DNA of 7,029 nt from Betaproteobacteria bacterium (GTDB lineage: Bacteria; Pseudomonadota; Gammaproteobacteria; Burkholderiales; SG8-39): contig JAABQT010000079.1 of NCBI GenBank assembly GCA_011391295.1, forward strand, positions 1 through 7,029, read 5' to 3'. The notes under the pieces were generated by a model. That model saw only the letters and a program-made list of their open reading frames with translations, was not told where the DNA came from and did not search any database. Made by a program: the position numbers and the translations under genes. Of this stretch, positions 1-6,344 are shown piece after piece; position 1 is the stretch's first letter; each line of letters starts with the position of its first letter.

Positions 1-508
1 AGATCGAGCTCACCTTCTCCGGGTTCTCCGAGGTCTTGGACAGGCGTCCGATCTCCTCGACCGCCACGCCGAGGTAGCGCGCGATGTTCTCGAGGAACTG
101 CCCCGAGCCCGAAGCGCATTGGCTGGTCATCTTGTACGACAACACCTTGCCGCGCTCGTCAATGTAGATCGCGCGGCCGTTGAGCGCGCCGATGTCGAGC
201 ACCGCGCGCGCCGCCGGCTGCAGGTACACGCCGCCGCGCGCGTGCGTGGTCATGGTGTAGAAATGCCCGGTGGCGAACTTGACGTTCTCGCCCTCGCCGG
301 TGGTCGCGGTGTAGGCGATCGCCTCGGGCGCAAGCTGCGTTTCTTCGAGCACTTCGTCGAAACCCTGTTTGGCCAGCTCCATCGGGTCGCGCCGGCGGAT
401 GCGCTCGCAGCGCCGCGCCAGCCACTCGGTCTGGTCGCCATCGCTGCGGAACAGGACCGTCTTCACCGCCCCGGAGCCGATGTCGATGCCGATCGTATGG
501 ATGCTCAC
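1..508 (-). CDS. bcrD: Benzoyl-CoA reductase subunit D (BcrD), truncated at its C-terminus by the window edge
   Basis: One of the two ATPase subunits of cytoplasmic class I benzoyl-CoA reductase. With BcrA it forms the module that couples ATP hydrolysis to low-potential electron transfer through a bridging [4Fe-4S] cluster. The visible part is 169 codons of a protein usually about 280 residues long. Seen: a phosphate-1 loop [10 protein letters not shown] (7-16), a TTGEGEN segment (69-75), a DIGALNG loop (105-111) and the cluster-type motif [10 protein letters not shown] (129-138) with Cys131. This is the ASKHA / 2-hydroxyacyl-CoA dehydratase activator fold. The start is GTG at 508-506, overlapping the bcrA stop as GTGA, with GGGAGG (518-513) four bases upstream. 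No ATG fits, since translation from GTG reaches the phosphate-1 loop within a few residues. The loop reads DIGALNG where BcrA has DIGGQDT; as I recall, this is typical of BcrD. HgdC-type dehydratase activators are the nearest alternative, but position after bcrA and the motif set favour BcrD. Confidence 0.95.
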   Translation of the reverse strand, partial: MSIHTIGIDIGSGAVKTVLFRSDGDQTEWLARRCERIRRRDPMELAKQGFDEVLEETQLAPEAIAYTATTGEGENVKFATGHFYTMTTHARGGVYLQPAARAVLDIGALNGRAIYIDERGKVLSYKMTSQCASGSGQFLENIARYLGVAVEEIGRLSKTSENPEKVSSI

Positions 509-1851
509 GCCGCCTCCCGCTTCTCGATGGCCTTGCCCTCCTCCATCACCGCGCGCCAGGCGAAGGTCGCGCCGCCGAGCGCACCGGTGTAGATCGAGTC
601 GGGGTCGATGTTGAGCGTCACCTTGCCGTAGTTCTCCGCGATCAGCTCGGTGAGCGACTTGACCGCGGCCTCGTTCTTGGCCACGCCGCCGGTGAAGGTG
701 AATTCGTTGCGCACCCCGCCCGAGCGCGCCAGGATCGACATCGCGCGCAGGATGATCGCGCGGTGCAACCCGGCCATGATGTCCTCGCGCTTCTCGCCCA
801 GCGACAGCCGGTCGCGCAGCTCGGCGCCGGCGAACACCGTACAGGTCGAATTGATGCGCACCATCTTGGTGGATTTCATGGCCAGCGGCCCGAGCTCGTG
901 CAGGCCCATGTTCATCTCGTCGGCGATGTAGCCGAGGTAGCGTCCGCAGCCCGCGGCGCAACGGTCGTTCATCTGGAAGCTCTCGACGATGCCTTGCGGG
1001 TCGACCTGGATCGCCTTGGTGTCCTGGCCGCCGATGTCGAGCACCGTGGCGGTGTGCGGATACATCACGTGGGCACCCAGGCCGTGGCACAGGATTTCAG
1101 AGCGCACGTGCTCCTTGGAAAACGGCAGCCTGGCGCGGCCGTAGCCGGTGCCCACCACGTAGGCCTCCTCGAGCGGCATGTCGAGCACACCCTGGATGGG
1201 CGCGCGTACCGCCTCGCCGCGCGCCGCGGTCTCGGGCAGCGCCTTGAAGGTGCGCTTGAGCGCCGCCAGCAGGTGCGGCGCGAGCGAGTCGAGATACACC
1301 CGGTTCTCGACTTCGATGATCGAGCGGTCGAAGACGTTGAGCAGAAAGTCGTAGCGCAGTCCGCTGTCCTTGGCGACTTCCTCGCCGATCGCGAGGTAGC
1401 GGCTGCCGGCGATGTCGCGGAAGAAATCGCTCTTTCTCTTCGCGCCCGGCGCGAACAACTCCGGCGCCTCCTGGCGCAGCCGCGCGAACACGGCCCCGAG
1501 CGCCGTGCTCACCGCTTTCTCGGCCTCGCCGAAGCGCGCCGTGGCGACGCTCTTGGCACACACCTGCTCCAGGTCCGCGAGCTGCACGAGGAACTGCTCG
1601 AGCCGGAAGTCGCGCTCCAGCTGCCCGACGAATTCGTCCAGCCCGCCGTTCAGCGCGCCGCTCGTGCCGAGCGCCTCGCGAAACAGGTGAAAGCGCGCCG
1701 AGAGCAGCGCCTCCTGCTTGGCGACCGTCGCCGCAGTGTCGTAATTCGAGCGCGAGTTGGTGATGCCGCGCCCGAGGATCCTGTGCTGTTCGTCGATCAC
1801 CACCGCCTTGGTGGTGGTCGAGCCCAGGTCGATGCCGATGAAGCAGCGCAT
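505..1851 (-). CDS. bcrA: Benzoyl-CoA reductase subunit A (BcrA), ATPase subunit
   Basis: Second ATPase subunit of benzoyl-CoA reductase, partner of BcrD; about two ATP are hydrolysed per two electrons passed to benzoyl-CoA. The protein has 448 residues, slightly longer than the roughly 436 I recall for Thauera aromatica BcrA. ASKHA features visible in order: phosphate-1 loop [12 protein letters not shown] (6-17), a CHGLGAH motif (255-261), phosphate-2 loop [10 protein letters not shown] (272-281), the cluster segment [19 protein letters not shown] (295-313) with Cys298 and Cys302, [11 protein letters not shown] (335-345) with Cys337, and an adenosine-type motif FTGGVAKN (386-393). Residues 40-215 form a BcrA-specific insertion that is absent from the shorter BcrD. 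The start ATG at 1851-1849 has GAGGGG (1863-1858) six bases upstream, overlapping the bcrB stop codon; bcrB ends only 10 bases before. The last codons contain the bcrD ribosome-binding site. An HgdC-like activator is unlikely given the length and the bcrB/bcrC neighbours. Confidence 0.97.
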   Translation of the reverse strand: MRCFIGIDLGSTTTKAVVIDEQHRILGRGITNSRSNYDTAATVAKQEALLSARFHLFREALGTSGALNGGLDEFVGQLERDFRLEQFLVQLADLEQVCAKSVATARFGEAEKAVSTALGAVFARLRQEAPELFAPGAKRKSDFFRDIAGSRYLAIGEEVAKDSGLRYDFLLNVFDRSIIEVENRVYLDSLAPHLLAALKRTFKALPETAARGEAVRAPIQGVLDMPLEEAYVVGTGYGRARLPFSKEHVRSEILCHGLGAHVMYPHTATVLDIGGQDTKAIQVDPQGIVESFQMNDRCAAGCGRYLGYIADEMNMGLHELGPLAMKSTKMVRINSTCTVFAGAELRDRLSLGEKREDIMAGLHRAIILRAMSILARSGGVRNEFTFTGGVAKNEAAVKSLTELIAENYGKVTLNIDPDSIYTGALGGATFAWRAVMEEGKAIEKREAA

Positions 1852-1861
1852 GGCGATCCCC

Positions 1862-3187
1862 TCAGTGCGCGGCCGTGGCCGTGCGCTTTTGCTTGACCAT
1901 CTGGAAATAGCTCTCCAGCCGGTTCTTGATGTTGGCCGCCGAGAAGTAGCGCGGGTCGACCAGGTCCGACTCGATGAACGCGGCCGGCTTGCCGGTGCGC
2001 TTTTCGACCTCGCGCAGGATGAGGAGCTGCCCCGCCGAGAAGCTGTTGCAGCTCTTGATCGAGTTGATCAGCAGGCCGTCGGCCTGGTACTCGTCGATGT
2101 ACTTGCAGATCATGTCGATGCGCTGCGGGAAGTTGAGATTGGTGTAGCAGCCCAGGCAGTACTCGGCGAGCGACTCGAGCGGATGCTCCGGGTCGTGGCG
2201 AAAGCCGAAGTCGTACACGCCGCCGACCTTGGCGTAGGTCGAGGCCACCACCACCGCGCCCTCGTCGTAGAACATCTTCCAGAACTCGCGGAAGCTGGTC
2301 CAGTTGGGCGGCCCCTCGACCACCAGGCGGTACTTCTCACCCGGGTGCTCGCCCTCGGGCGTCACCGGTCCCTTGCCCTCGCGGATGCGCTGCGCGATCT
2401 CGCTGCGCAGCACGCTGTAGAACTTGGTCGCCTCGGGCGTGCCACGGAACGCGGTGAAGATCGGGCCGATGTAGTACACCGCGCCGAAGTAGCCGTCGAT
2501 CGGCGAGGGCTTGTGCTTGGCCGACTGCAGCGTCCACACCAGGTCCTCTTCGGCCTTGGCCGACTCGCGCATGTACTGGCGCAGCAGGTCGATGTCGAAC
2601 TTCACGCCCGACACCTTCTCCAGTGTCGGGATGACTTTCTCCTTCAACTGCTTGAGGACGTAGTCGCGCATGTTCTTCGAGATCTTGCCGTCGCCCTGGT
2701 ACGGCACGTGCAGCATCACGGTTTCGCAGTTGTATTTCTGGCGGATGAGCTCGAACCACTTCATGAAGGTGAAGCAGCCGGTGTAGGACAGCAGCAGCAC
2801 GTCGGGCGTGGGCAGCGCCTCGCCGGTCGGCCCCACTTGCCCCTGCAGCATCATGCCGAGGTCGGCCTTGACGTACGTGCATACGTCTTCCGAGTGTCCA
2901 TCGCGCTCGGCATCCATGATCATCTTGCCGGATTTCTTGCGCATGCCGTTTTGCAGTGCGTTGGTCTCCGGCAGGCTGCGCGCGAAATTGAAGCACATCA
3001 GCAGCTCGTTGAGATTCCCGGGCACGAAGGTCGCGGATACCTTGCGGTTCATCTCGTGCGCAGTGGCAAGCTCATGGTAGTTGCCGTTGATGAGCTCCTT
3101 CTGCAGCCACATCGAGTCCTCTTTCTGGACCTGCGGCGGCTTTTTCGGGGTGCGGGTCCCCGGCACGATCTGGATCGGTGTGCTCAT
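1862..3187 (-). CDS. bcrB: Benzoyl-CoA reductase subunit B (BcrB), substrate-reducing module
   Basis: With BcrC it forms the module that binds benzoyl-CoA and carries [4Fe-4S] clusters; it receives electrons from BcrAD and reduces the aromatic ring to cyclohexa-1,5-diene-1-carbonyl-CoA. It belongs to the 2-hydroxyglutaryl-CoA dehydratase D-component family (HgdA/HgdB-like). From ATG at 3187-3185 the protein has 441 residues, close to the usual length. Candidate cluster cysteines lie at 138 (SYTGCFTF), 344 and 347 ([12 protein letters not shown]) and 380 ([11 protein letters not shown]). The reading frame stays open far upstream into bcrC, but that extension is only bcrC read out of frame. The chosen start overlaps the bcrC stop as ATGA and has GGAG (3197-3194) six bases upstream. 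An in-frame ATG at 3199-3197 would add four residues but lacks a comparable site. bcrA follows after 10 bases. The motif content and partner genes make an ordinary 2-hydroxyacyl-CoA dehydratase unlikely. Confidence 0.96.
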   Translation of the reverse strand: MSTPIQIVPGTRTPKKPPQVQKEDSMWLQKELINGNYHELATAHEMNRKVSATFVPGNLNELLMCFNFARSLPETNALQNGMRKKSGKMIMDAERDGHSEDVCTYVKADLGMMLQGQVGPTGEALPTPDVLLLSYTGCFTFMKWFELIRQKYNCETVMLHVPYQGDGKISKNMRDYVLKQLKEKVIPTLEKVSGVKFDIDLLRQYMRESAKAEEDLVWTLQSAKHKPSPIDGYFGAVYYIGPIFTAFRGTPEATKFYSVLRSEIAQRIREGKGPVTPEGEHPGEKYRLVVEGPPNWTSFREFWKMFYDEGAVVVASTYAKVGGVYDFGFRHDPEHPLESLAEYCLGCYTNLNFPQRIDMICKYIDEYQADGLLINSIKSCNSFSAGQLLILREVEKRTGKPAAFIESDLVDPRYFSAANIKNRLESYFQMVKQKRTATAAH

Positions 3188-4350
3188 GCGGCGCTCCATA
3201 GTTTGATCGAGTCGGCGAAGGTTCCCGCCTGCTCGCGGATCGGGGCCATCTGGCCGGTGTTTTCGGAGTACTTGAACGCGGTGTAGGGAACCTTGTGCCT
3301 GGCGAGGATCTCCTGCAGCATCGGGCGCTCGAGCAGCGCGGGATCGCAGAACGACGGCGCCGCGAACACCACGCCTTCGGCGCCGCGTTCCTTGACCTGC
3401 CTGAGCAGGAACTTGCCCTTGTCTTCCTTCTTCTCGTCGTACTTCGACGAGGTGGAGGTCGAGTGGTGCAGGAAGGCTTTCGAGAGTTCCTCCAGGGGGT
3501 TGCCGGTGACCGGCACCTCGTCGAGCAACCAGCTCTGGATCAGCTGGAAGTCGTCGTCCACCACGTAGCATCCGGCCATCTCGATCGACTTGATCAGGCT
3601 GAGCGGCGGCTGTTCGCAGAACGAGCCGGTGAGCACCACGCGCGCGTTGTCGCGTTGCGGCCGCGTCTCCTTGGCCGCCTCGCTCAGGTAGCTGCGCACC
3701 AGCGCGGTGTGTTCCTCGGGCGGCAGCACGCAGCCGGCGCGCAGCACCAGGTACAGCTCGGAGGTCGGCGCCTGCCAGGGCTTCGCGGCGCGATAGGCGT
3801 ACAGGTCGCGGACCGCCTGGCGGTTCTCGTTGTACACCGCGATCGAGGCGCGCAAGGCCTGGTCCGTGACCGGCCGGCCGGCGAGCTTGCCGAGGTCCTC
3901 GCGCAGCAGCTGCATCTCGTGCACGTAGAACTCGCCGCCGATCGCGTCGTCGTAGTTCTGCGGCACGTCGAAATACTTGACGTACTTGTCCTTGAACATG
4001 ATCTGCCACATGCCCGAGAGGTTGCGGATCACGTCGCAGATCGAGGGGAACAGCATCCCGTCCAGGCAGTCCAGCCGGCCGGTGAGGCCGAGCTCGATGG
4101 TCGAGCGCGGGATGCGGCAGATGTAGCTCTGGTAGTAGGCATCGCCCTGGATCACCTCGAGCTGGTCGCCGCCGCCGAAGATGCCCACCGGCAGCATGCC
4201 CGCGGCGTGGATGATCTCGCGCGGCACGTAGATCGGCATGTAGCCGATGGCCTTGCGCCCCGGCTTGGCCGCCTTCCAGTCCTTGACGGCGCCAAAGCGC
4301 AGGTCCTCGAACAGGTGCTCGCAGCGCGCAATAATTTCTTGGGTGTTCAT
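3184..4350 (-). CDS. bcrC: Benzoyl-CoA reductase subunit C (BcrC), substrate-reducing module
   Basis: Partner of BcrB in the benzoyl-CoA-binding, [4Fe-4S]-containing half of the reductase, and a 2-hydroxyglutaryl-CoA dehydratase D-component family protein. At 388 residues it is near the usual length of about 384. Visible features: the N-terminal segment IGYMPIYVPREIIHAAGMLP (35-54), typical of this family, followed by GIFGGGDQ (57-64). Candidate cluster cysteines are at 78 (QSYICRIPRS), 105 (FPSICDVIRN) and 335 (APSFCDP). A further conserved-looking stretch is TGSFCEQPPLSLIKSIEMAG (241-260), and the C-terminus has KYSENTGQMAPIREQAGTF (360-378), the spot where dehydratase subunits are also well conserved. 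The start ATG (4350-4348) overlaps the dch stop as ATGA and has GGGAG (4360-4356) five bases upstream. Its own stop overlaps the bcrB start. Translation of dch, bcrC and bcrB is therefore probably coupled, which would suit stoichiometric subunits. Confidence 0.96.
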   Translation of the reverse strand: MNTQEIIARCEHLFEDLRFGAVKDWKAAKPGRKAIGYMPIYVPREIIHAAGMLPVGIFGGGDQLEVIQGDAYYQSYICRIPRSTIELGLTGRLDCLDGMLFPSICDVIRNLSGMWQIMFKDKYVKYFDVPQNYDDAIGGEFYVHEMQLLREDLGKLAGRPVTDQALRASIAVYNENRQAVRDLYAYRAAKPWQAPTSELYLVLRAGCVLPPEEHTALVRSYLSEAAKETRPQRDNARVVLTGSFCEQPPLSLIKSIEMAGCYVVDDDFQLIQSWLLDEVPVTGNPLEELSKAFLHHSTSTSSKYDEKKEDKGKFLLRQVKERGAEGVVFAAPSFCDPALLERPMLQEILARHKVPYTAFKYSENTGQMAPIREQAGTFADSIKLWSAA

Positions 4351-5117
4351 CGGTGCTCCCAGCGCGGCGCGCGCTTCTCGAGGAACGCCGTGAGGCCCTC
4401 GTTGGCGTCGCGCGTGCGCATCAGTTTTTCCAGGTACAGCGCCTGGACGTCGCCGAGGCGGGCGCGCGCCAGGTTGGCGAAGGGCTCGCGCGCCGCGCGC
4501 ACCGCCAGCGCGAGCGCCGCGGCGCTCTTTGCCGACAGGTGCTGCTCGAAATAGGCGAGGGCGGCCGCGACCGGGTCCGCCGCCACTTCATTCGCCAGGC
4601 CCCAGGCGAGTGCGCTGGGCGCGTCGATCGACCGGCCCGAATAGAGCAGGTCCTCGGCGCGCGCCTGGCCGATGCGCAGCGGCAGGAGCACCGAGGCGGC
4701 CGGGGCGAATACGCCCAGCTTCATCTCCGGCTGGCCGAACTGCGCCTCGGGCGCGGCGAACAGCAGATGCCCCGCGAGCGCGAATTCCAGTCCGCCGCCC
4801 AGGCACTGTCCCTTCACCGCTATCAGGATCGGGCGCGGCCAGTCGAGCATCGCGCCGAGCAGATCGTGCAGCGAGCGCAGCATCTGCTCGCAGGACGCGG
4901 GCAGGTGCTCCTCGACGCTCGCGCCGAAGGAGAAGTGCGGCCCCTCGTGGTCCACCAGCGCCGCGAGCAGTCCCGCGTTGTCGCGGTGTGCCGCGAACGC
5001 GCCGGCGAGCGCGGCGATCATCGCCGCGTCGACGATGTTCGCCTTCGGCCGCGCCAGGCGCAGCCTCAGGAGCGCGCCATCGCGCTCCAGCCAGACCTTG
5101 AGCGGGCTTTCAGCCAT
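4347..5117 (-). CDS. dch: Cyclohexa-1,5-diene-1-carbonyl-CoA hydratase (Dch)
   Basis: Crotonase-fold enzyme that adds water to the product of benzoyl-CoA reductase, giving 6-hydroxycyclohex-1-ene-1-carbonyl-CoA. The protein has 256 residues, the normal Dch size. Seen: oxyanion-hole segment HFSFGASVEEHLP (61-73), the second oxyanion-hole loop GQCLGGGLEFAL (103-114) with Glu111, and FGQPEMKLGVF (127-137) with Glu131. Glu111 and Glu131 sit where enoyl-CoA hydratases carry their catalytic glutamates. The short C-terminal helical region ending RAPRWEHR is also crotonase-like. The start ATG (5117-5115) lies inside the end of oah (8-bp overlap) and has only a weak purine-rich upstream stretch (AAGAAA), so initiation probably depends on ribosomes finishing oah. 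Its stop overlaps the bcrC start. Family membership is certain; the specific assignment rests on position between oah and bcrC and on the SFGASVEEH motif, which I associate with Dch rather than general enoyl-CoA hydratases. Confidence 0.9.
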   Translation of the reverse strand: MAESPLKVWLERDGALLRLRLARPKANIVDAAMIAALAGAFAAHRDNAGLLAALVDHEGPHFSFGASVEEHLPASCEQMLRSLHDLLGAMLDWPRPILIAVKGQCLGGGLEFALAGHLLFAAPEAQFGQPEMKLGVFAPAASVLLPLRIGQARAEDLLYSGRSIDAPSALAWGLANEVAADPVAAALAYFEQHLSAKSAAALALAVRAAREPFANLARARLGDVQALYLEKLMRTRDANEGLTAFLEKRAPRWEHR

Positions 5118-6219
5118 GTTTCTTGCCGGGCTGGATCGCGTCGTGCATGTCGCCCGCCCAGCCCTCGCCTGCGGCGAGCTTGCGGCGCAGCAGCAGGAAA
5201 TCGACCTCGCGGTCGTCTTTCGCGCCGCTGTTGAAGGCGGCGAAGCCGGCGCGCGCCTCGGTCATCATGTTGAGCGCCAGCCAGGCGCGCGCGTCCTCCT
5301 TGTTGCGGTTCCAGGCCTCGAGCTTGGGCTTTCTGAGCTCCTCGACCGTCTTGGTGGTGCAATCGGGGAAGGTGAGCAGGATCTTCGCGCACAGCGCCTC
5401 GACCGCCTGATCGAGCTGCGCGAGGTCCACCGTGCCCTTTTTCATCAGCGCCTTGCCTTGCGCAAGCGCTTCGCCGGTCTTCGGTTTGCCGAAGGCGAGG
5501 CGCCCGAACTCGTCGTACATGCGCTGCGTCTCCACCAGCGGGTTGGCGATGAACTTGCCGTCCACTTTCAGCGCCGGAACGATGTCCGTGAGAATGCCCA
5601 TCTGGTAGGCCTCGTGCGCCGAGAACGGCTCGCACAGCACGCAGGCGGCCATGGCGCGCTCGGCACCGACCATCACCGGCAGGAAATCGGTGGCGCCGCC
5701 GATCGGCGCCGACCCGTGCTTGGGGCCGGCCTGGCCGAAACGCGCCAGGTCCTGGGCCACCGAGAAATCGCAGGCCATGCCGATCTCCTGGCCGCCGCCG
5801 ATGCGCATGCCGTTCACGCGGCAGATCACCGGCTTGTCGCAGGCCAGGATCGCCGACACCATGTCGTTGAACAGGCGCATGTACTGGCGGTATTCCTGCG
5901 GGTGCCCGGCGTAGTACTCCGCGTACTCCTTGGTGTTGCCCCCGGTGCAGAACGCCTTGTCGCCCACGCCGGTGAACACCACGCAGTTCACGTCGCGCGC
6001 GGCGGAGGCCGAGCGCAACGCGAGGATCACGCCCTTCACCATCTCGGTGGTGTAGGAGTTGTACTGCGCCGGGTTGTCGAGCCAGATCCAGGCGTTGGCC
6101 AGACCCGGCACCGCCTTGCCCTCGGGGGTGCGCGCCTCGCGCTTCTCGGTGCGCACGCCGCACGCGGCGAGCGCCGGCAGGTCGTGGTCCTTGAGTGACT
6201 TCGCGTCCGCCATGCCCAT
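5110..6219 (-). CDS. oah: 6-oxocyclohex-1-ene-1-carbonyl-CoA hydrolase (Oah), ring-opening enzyme
   Basis: Crotonase-superfamily hydrolase that adds two water molecules to 6-oxocyclohex-1-ene-1-carbonyl-CoA. One hydrates the double bond and one cleaves the C-C bond, yielding 3-hydroxypimelyl-CoA for beta-oxidation-like steps. The protein has 369 residues, longer than a plain enoyl-CoA hydratase and close to known Oah (about 375). Seen: oxyanion-hole segment KAFCTGGNTKEYAEYY (88-103), second loop NGMRIGGGQEIGMACDF (136-152) and FGQAGPKHGSAPIGGATDFL (161-180). A C-terminal extension from about 230 (MYDEFGRLAFGKPKTGEAL) is characteristic of Oah. It is the first gene of the minus-strand operon. 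ATG 6219-6217 is preferred over the in-frame ATG at 6213 because AAAGG (6231-6227) lies seven bases upstream. A 26-bp palindrome lies 17 bases upstream of the start. No had gene accompanies it in this window. A naphthoyl- or DHNA-type crotonase is a less likely alternative. Confidence 0.93.
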   Translation of the reverse strand: MGMADAKSLKDHDLPALAACGVRTEKREARTPEGKAVPGLANAWIWLDNPAQYNSYTTEMVKGVILALRSASAARDVNCVVFTGVGDKAFCTGGNTKEYAEYYAGHPQEYRQYMRLFNDMVSAILACDKPVICRVNGMRIGGGQEIGMACDFSVAQDLARFGQAGPKHGSAPIGGATDFLPVMVGAERAMAACVLCEPFSAHEAYQMGILTDIVPALKVDGKFIANPLVETQRMYDEFGRLAFGKPKTGEALAQGKALMKKGTVDLAQLDQAVEALCAKILLTFPDCTTKTVEELRKPKLEAWNRNKEDARAWLALNMMTEARAGFAAFNSGAKDDREVDFLLLRRKLAAGEGWAGDMHDAIQPGKKHG

Positions 6220-6236
6220 TTGGGAACCTTTCTCGT

Positions 6237-6262
6237 TAAATCGGTACGACGATACCGAATTA
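6237..6262. promoter_or_regulatory. 26-bp near-perfect palindrome, probable repressor operator for the oah-bcr operon
   Basis: Left arm TAAATCGGTA (6237-6246) and right arm TACCGAATTA (6253-6262) match as inverted repeats at 9 of 10 positions, around the 6-bp spacer CGACGA; the inner six bases of each arm pair perfectly. It sits 18 to 43 bases upstream of the oah start, where a bound dimer would cover the expected transcription start or -10 area. Length and symmetry fit a dimeric TetR-, MarR- or GntR-type regulator; which one cannot be told. As RNA it could also form a small hairpin in the oah leader, but there is no U-tract to make it a terminator. Confidence 0.6.
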
Positions 6263-6264
6263 GA
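6259..6264 (-). promoter_or_regulatory. Candidate -10 element for the oah-bcr operon
   Basis: Read on the minus strand the hexamer is TCTAAT, five of six matches to TATAAT. It would put transcription start near 6252, about 33 bases before oah and inside the palindrome. A -35 match is poor (TTTGCA with 15-bp spacing), as expected for an activator-dependent promoter. With this -10 the FNR-like site would be centred near -51.5. A weaker alternative, TATTCA on the minus strand (6274-6269), would place the site at the classical -41.5. The choice is open. Confidence 0.3.
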
Positions 6265-6296
6265 TGCATGAATACTCCCTGCAAAAGCGGCCAGGT

Positions 6297-6310
6297 TTGA
6301 TCCATCTCAA
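6297..6310. promoter_or_regulatory. FNR/CRP-family (Anr/AcpR-like) binding site
   Basis: The sequence TTGAT-CCAT-CTCAA matches the FNR consensus TTGAT-N4-ATCAA at nine of ten defined positions. Its centre is at 6303.5, about 84 bases from the oah start codon and about 41 bases from the proposed GTG of the korA-like gene. Fnr-type activation of anaerobic benzoate genes is established for the Azoarcus bzd promoter (AcpR). By analogy this site would switch on the operon, and possibly the divergent gene, when oxygen is low. The match is visible; the function is inferred. Confidence 0.6.
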
Positions 6311-6344
6311 GGTTTGGGCATCGCCTTGCCCGCCAAATAGCGCC

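Larger units (their letters stand above)
6220..6344. promoter_or_regulatory. Divergent intergenic promoter region between oah and the korA-like gene
   Basis: This is the only sizeable non-coding stretch in the window and is visibly more AT-rich than the flanking genes. It must hold the promoter for the oah-dch-bcrCBAD transcript and, if the GTG start is right, the one for the korA-like gene. It contains a 26-bp near-perfect palindrome, an FNR-like site and a weaker inverted repeat (TTTGG at 6313-6317 with CCAAA at 6333-6337) next to the korA-like start. No tRNA, small RNA or intrinsic terminator is apparent. That it is regulatory is inferred from the divergent gene arrangement and these motifs. 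Confidence 0.8.

Noticed and set aside
763..1896. Long plus-strand open frame opposite bcrA (377 codons)
   Set aside because: It lies entirely antisense to a well-supported gene. Its product is dominated by Arg, Ala, His, Val and Leu with no recognizable motif, typical of an antisense frame in GC-rich coding DNA.
1757..3286. Long plus-strand open frame opposite bcrB (509 codons)
   Set aside because: Antisense to bcrB, with the same low-complexity composition (many His, Arg, Leu, Val, Gln) and no conserved motif; it is a by-product of codon bias.
3188..4009. Upstream extension of the bcrB reading frame giving a 715-residue protein
   Set aside because: The extra 274 residues are bcrC read in another frame, rich in Arg and Ala and without motifs. 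The ATGA overlap and GGAG site fix the start at 3187.
3295..4554. Long plus-strand open frame opposite bcrC and part of dch (419 codons)
   Set aside because: Crosses the junction of two genes on the other strand and has no family signature, so it is not credible as a gene.
4672..6198. 508-codon plus-strand open frame opposite dch and oah
   Set aside because: Spans the overlapping oah/dch junction, and its composition is that of a reverse-complement frame. The opposite strand carries clear crotonase motifs.
1..6219. 2-hydroxyglutaryl-CoA dehydratase system (HgdABC) instead of benzoyl-CoA reductase
   Set aside because: That system has a single small activator ATPase. Here there are two different ATPase subunits (one of 448 residues with a large insertion), two dehydratase-like subunits, and the pathway-specific Dch and Oah.
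6265..6283. Two TGCA sites (6265-6268 and 6280-6283), considered as a BzdR-type operator
   Set aside because: The known operator as I recall it has TGCA repeats six bases apart. Here the spacing is 11, and a four-base self-complementary word occurs often by chance.
6264..6344. In-frame ATG at 6264 as the start of the korA-like gene
   Set aside because: It has no ribosome-binding site, its 27-residue leader is unlike the family, and it would place the FNR-like box inside the coding region. Kept only as a possible alternative.
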